A stretch of 5,829 nt of DNA from an uncultured Desulfovibrio sp. (GTDB lineage: Bacteria; Desulfobacterota; Desulfovibrionia; Desulfovibrionales; Desulfovibrionaceae): positions 1-5,829 of the forward strand of contig CAMWTD010000143.1 of the NCBI GenBank assembly GCA_947177085.1. Direction: 5' to 3'. A program made the translations under genes and the position numbers. Shown piece by piece: positions 4,661 to 5,829 of the stretch; the stretch's first letter is position 1; the number at the start of each line of letters is the position of its first letter. The notes beneath the pieces are model-generated. The model was not told the DNA's origin. It made no database searches and saw only the letters and a list, made by a program, of their open reading frames with translations.

Positions 4661-5608
4661 GGCCGAGCGGGAATCATCGGCCGCATGGGCGTCGCCGTCG
4701 GCAAGCCGCGTGGCGGCGGGCTGGTGCGCCTCGCGCGGCGCATTTGCGGTGCTGGTTGCGGAAGCCTGCCACGGACGGCTGCAGCGCGCAAGTGGGATGG
4801 CAAATGCCGCGCCCGCCCTTGCGCGGCGGTGTTGAACGGCCAGCGAGGGGATGGCGAGAGGCGGCCGCGAGGCTGCGGGGCGGCGCGTCATGAGCAGGCC
4901 CGGCTCCGGGTCCAGAGCGGCGGCGAGGTAGTCGCTCACCGTGACAAAGCGGCGGCAGCCGCCGGCGAGCAGGTTGGCGATGATGCGCGGCAGGTCGTCC
5001 ACGGTGCTCTTGTGCGTATCGTGAAAAAGGAAGATGCCGCGCAGGTCCCCGCTTTCATACTGGGTTCCGCGGGTGGAACGCAGCTTGGCATAGTCCTGGG
5101 GCAGGCTTTTCCAGTCGTGGCTGTCCATGGACCAAAGGATGACATCCACGCCAAGGGTATGCGCAATTTCCAGGGTGTGCGCATCAAAGTTGCCGTAGGG
5201 GGGGCGCAGGTAGGCGGGATTGCCGCCCAGGGCGCGAAGCACTGCATCGGTCGCGCTGATTTCCTGCTCCTGCGCTTCGGGCGCAAGCGTGCGCAGGTTG
5301 GGGTGCGACCAGGAGTGGTTGCCGACTTCGTGCCCTTCCGCAACAATGCGGCGCACCATGGCGGGATTGCGCTCCGCATTGCCCCCCAGGAGGAAAAAGG
5401 TTGCCGGGATGCCGTAGTCGCGAAGCATGTCAAGCAGATGCCCGGTGTGGCGGGAGGGGCCGTCATCAAAGGTGATGGCGCAGAGGTTCTCGCTCATGCG
5501 CTGGTCCATGATGCGGTTGCCGTCGATCACCGCCCCCCGGGCGGCGTGGGGAAGAAGGGGAAGAATGGCAAGGGCCAGCAGAAGGCCCCAGGCGCGCGTG
5601 CTCGTCAT
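4649..5608 (-). CDS. Secreted polysaccharide deacetylase (NodB / carbohydrate esterase 4)
   Basis: This family removes acetyl groups from N-acetylated sugars of peptidoglycan, chitin-like or exopolysaccharide chains, using a divalent metal. The product is 319 aa from ATG 5608, chosen because AAGGA lies 6 nt upstream and a signal peptide follows at once: a basic N-terminus, LLLALAILPLLP, then likely cleavage near ARG-A (about residue 25). All five NodB motifs are present: TFDDGP (46-51; catalytic base Asp48, metal Asp49), HSWSH (98-102; metal His98 and His102), RPPYG (135-139), SMDSHDW (160-166) and LFHD (194-197; His196). The substrate cannot be told from sequence. The last 88 or so residues, after SDYLAAALDPEP, are rich in Ala, Arg, Pro and Ser and look disordered; they are not part of the family. 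An in-frame GTG start at 5686 lacks a ribosome binding site. I found no convincing promoter. Export to the periplasm is inferred. Confidence 0.93.
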   Translation of the reverse strand: MTSTRAWGLLLALAILPLLPHAARGAVIDGNRIMDQRMSENLCAITFDDGPSRHTGHLLDMLRDYGIPATFFLLGGNAERNPAMVRRIVAEGHEVGNHSWSHPNLRTLAPEAQEQEISATDAVLRALGGNPAYLRPPYGNFDAHTLEIAHTLGVDVILWSMDSHDWKSLPQDYAKLRSTRGTQYESGDLRGIFLFHDTHKSTVDDLPRIIANLLAGGCRRFVTVSDYLAAALDPEPGLLMTRRPAASRPPLAIPSLAVQHRRARAGAAFAIPLARCSRPWQASATSTANAPREAHQPAATRLADGDAHAADDSRSAAEI

Positions 5609-5610
5609 TA

Positions 5611-5619
5611 CCTTTCCTT
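5611..5619 (-). promoter_or_regulatory. Ribosome binding site that sets the deacetylase start
   Basis: On the minus strand AAGGAAAGG reads from 5619 to 5611, with the AAGGA core 6 nt before ATG 5608. It supports this start over the longer in-frame GTG at 5686 and the ATG at 5623, neither of which has a comparable site. Confidence 0.75.
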
Positions 5620-5643
5620 GCATCCGTGTGGCGCAAGAACTAA

Positions 5644-5657
5644 CACCGCTAGCGGTG
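5644..5657. repeat. Perfect 14-bp palindrome upstream of the deacetylase gene
   Basis: CACCGCTAGCGGTG is a perfect palindrome beginning 36 bp upstream of the deacetylase ATG. Its position and symmetry suit an operator for a dimeric regulator, or a hairpin in the 5' untranslated region. No regulator is encoded in the window. Confidence 0.6.
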
Positions 5658-5693
5658 AACGGCAAGACGCGCGGGAGGGGTTTCACGGACGGG

Positions 5694-5757
5694 AAAAATT
5701 TTTTTGTGCAATGTCGGAGGGTTGAAAAAAATTTCCTGTAAAAAATTTTTTACGGAA
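5694..5757. promoter_or_regulatory. A/T-tract cluster with a near-perfect palindrome before the tRNA gene
   Basis: Three A-then-T runs occur in otherwise GC-rich DNA, at 5694-5705, 5725-5734 and 5740-5751. The last is the core of the perfect 16-bp palindrome GTAAAAAATTTTTTAC (5738-5753). This extends to TTCC/GGAA arms (5733-5757) if one T (5737) is bulged. It lies directly upstream of the tRNA -35 box, where an UP element would be, and such tracts bend DNA. A nucleoid-protein or repressor site is also possible. Confidence 0.5.
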
Positions 5758-5765
5758 CTTTTGCC

Positions 5766-5794
5766 TTGACGCAAGAGGCCAAGTGGAATAAAAA
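5766..5794 (+). promoter_or_regulatory. Predicted promoter of the tRNA gene
   Basis: TTGACG (5766-5771, 5 of 6) and TAAAAA (5789-5794, 4 of 6) are separated by 17 bp. The start would be near 5801, about 7 nt before the mature tRNA 5' end. A GC-rich stretch (CTCCGGGAGGG) after the -10 box fits the discriminator of stringently controlled stable-RNA promoters. Confidence 0.55.
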
Positions 5795-5807
5795 AATTGC
5801 TCCGGGA

Positions 5808-5829
5808 GGGCAGTTAGCTCAGTTGGTAG
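5808..5829 (+). tRNA. 5' portion of a tRNA gene, cut by the window edge
   Basis: The last 22 nt read as a tRNA 5' end. They comprise a 7-nt acceptor strand GGGCAGT (5808-5814), T8-A9 (5815-5816), D-stem GCTC (5817-5820), D-loop AGTTGGTA (5821-5828) and the first G of the returning D-stem. The anticodon lies outside the window, so the amino acid cannot be assigned. The GGG start would suit valine among others, but this is a guess. Upstream promoter elements support a real gene rather than a fragment. Confidence 0.82.

Noticed and set aside
5644..5665. A MerR-type promoter with the palindrome inside the spacer (minus-strand TTGCCG at 5665-5660)
   Set aside because: The corresponding -10 position reads TAGTTC, too poor a match to call a promoter.
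5609..5686. A longer deacetylase starting at GTG 5686
   Set aside because: There is no ribosome binding site before it. It would bury the signal peptide behind 26 extra residues, and it would place the 14-bp palindrome inside the coding sequence.
4685..5725. A 346-codon plus-strand open frame opposite the deacetylase
   Set aside because: It has the same shadow effect. All five NodB motifs lie on the minus strand, and the plus-strand product has no recognisable features and runs into the AT-rich region.

Overview
The window is high-GC DNA from a sulfate- or sulfite-reducing bacterium, most likely a member of the Desulfovibrionaceae. The evidence is a complete dsrA-dsrB-dsrD set. DsrA (437 aa) and DsrB (381 aa) have the lengths I recall for the Desulfovibrio vulgaris proteins, and their cluster-ligand cysteines fall at the same residue numbers. 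Strong preference for C/G-ending codons, clearest in dsrABD, fits a highly expressed core energy operon. The species cannot be named from the sequence alone.

Layout, left to right. A short promoter-like region (1-187) precedes a 123-aa protein of unknown function (188-559), which ends at a strong intrinsic terminator (593-623). A 341-nt non-coding region follows. It holds the dsr promoter (713-741) and a GC-rich, structured leader of about 217 nt. Next come dsrA (965-2278), dsrB (2297-3442) and dsrD (3500-3748). A perfect 11-bp GC hairpin lies between dsrB and dsrD, and a strong terminator (3794-3826) closes the operon. After about 170 nt without a gene comes an AMMECR1-family gene (3998-4597). 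It converges on a minus-strand gene for a secreted NodB-type polysaccharide deacetylase (4649-5608). The final 200 nt form a divergent intergenic region with a 14-bp perfect palindrome, three A/T-tracts and a tRNA promoter. The window ends inside the 5' part of a plus-strand tRNA gene (5808 onward).

Function. DsrAB is the dissimilatory sulfite reductase, the last enzyme of sulfate respiration. It reduces sulfite in the cytoplasm with siroheme and [4Fe-4S] clusters and passes the product to DsrC, which is not encoded here. DsrD is the small winged-helix activator of DsrAB. The other genes have no evident link to sulfur metabolism, and terminators isolate the dsr unit on both sides. This is therefore mostly a core-genome locus. 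I saw no mobile element, CRISPR array or obviously new multi-gene system. The points most worth a second look are regulatory (the dsrA leader, the dsrB-dsrD hairpin, the palindromes before the deacetylase and tRNA genes), plus an extra cysteine beside a DsrA cluster ligand.
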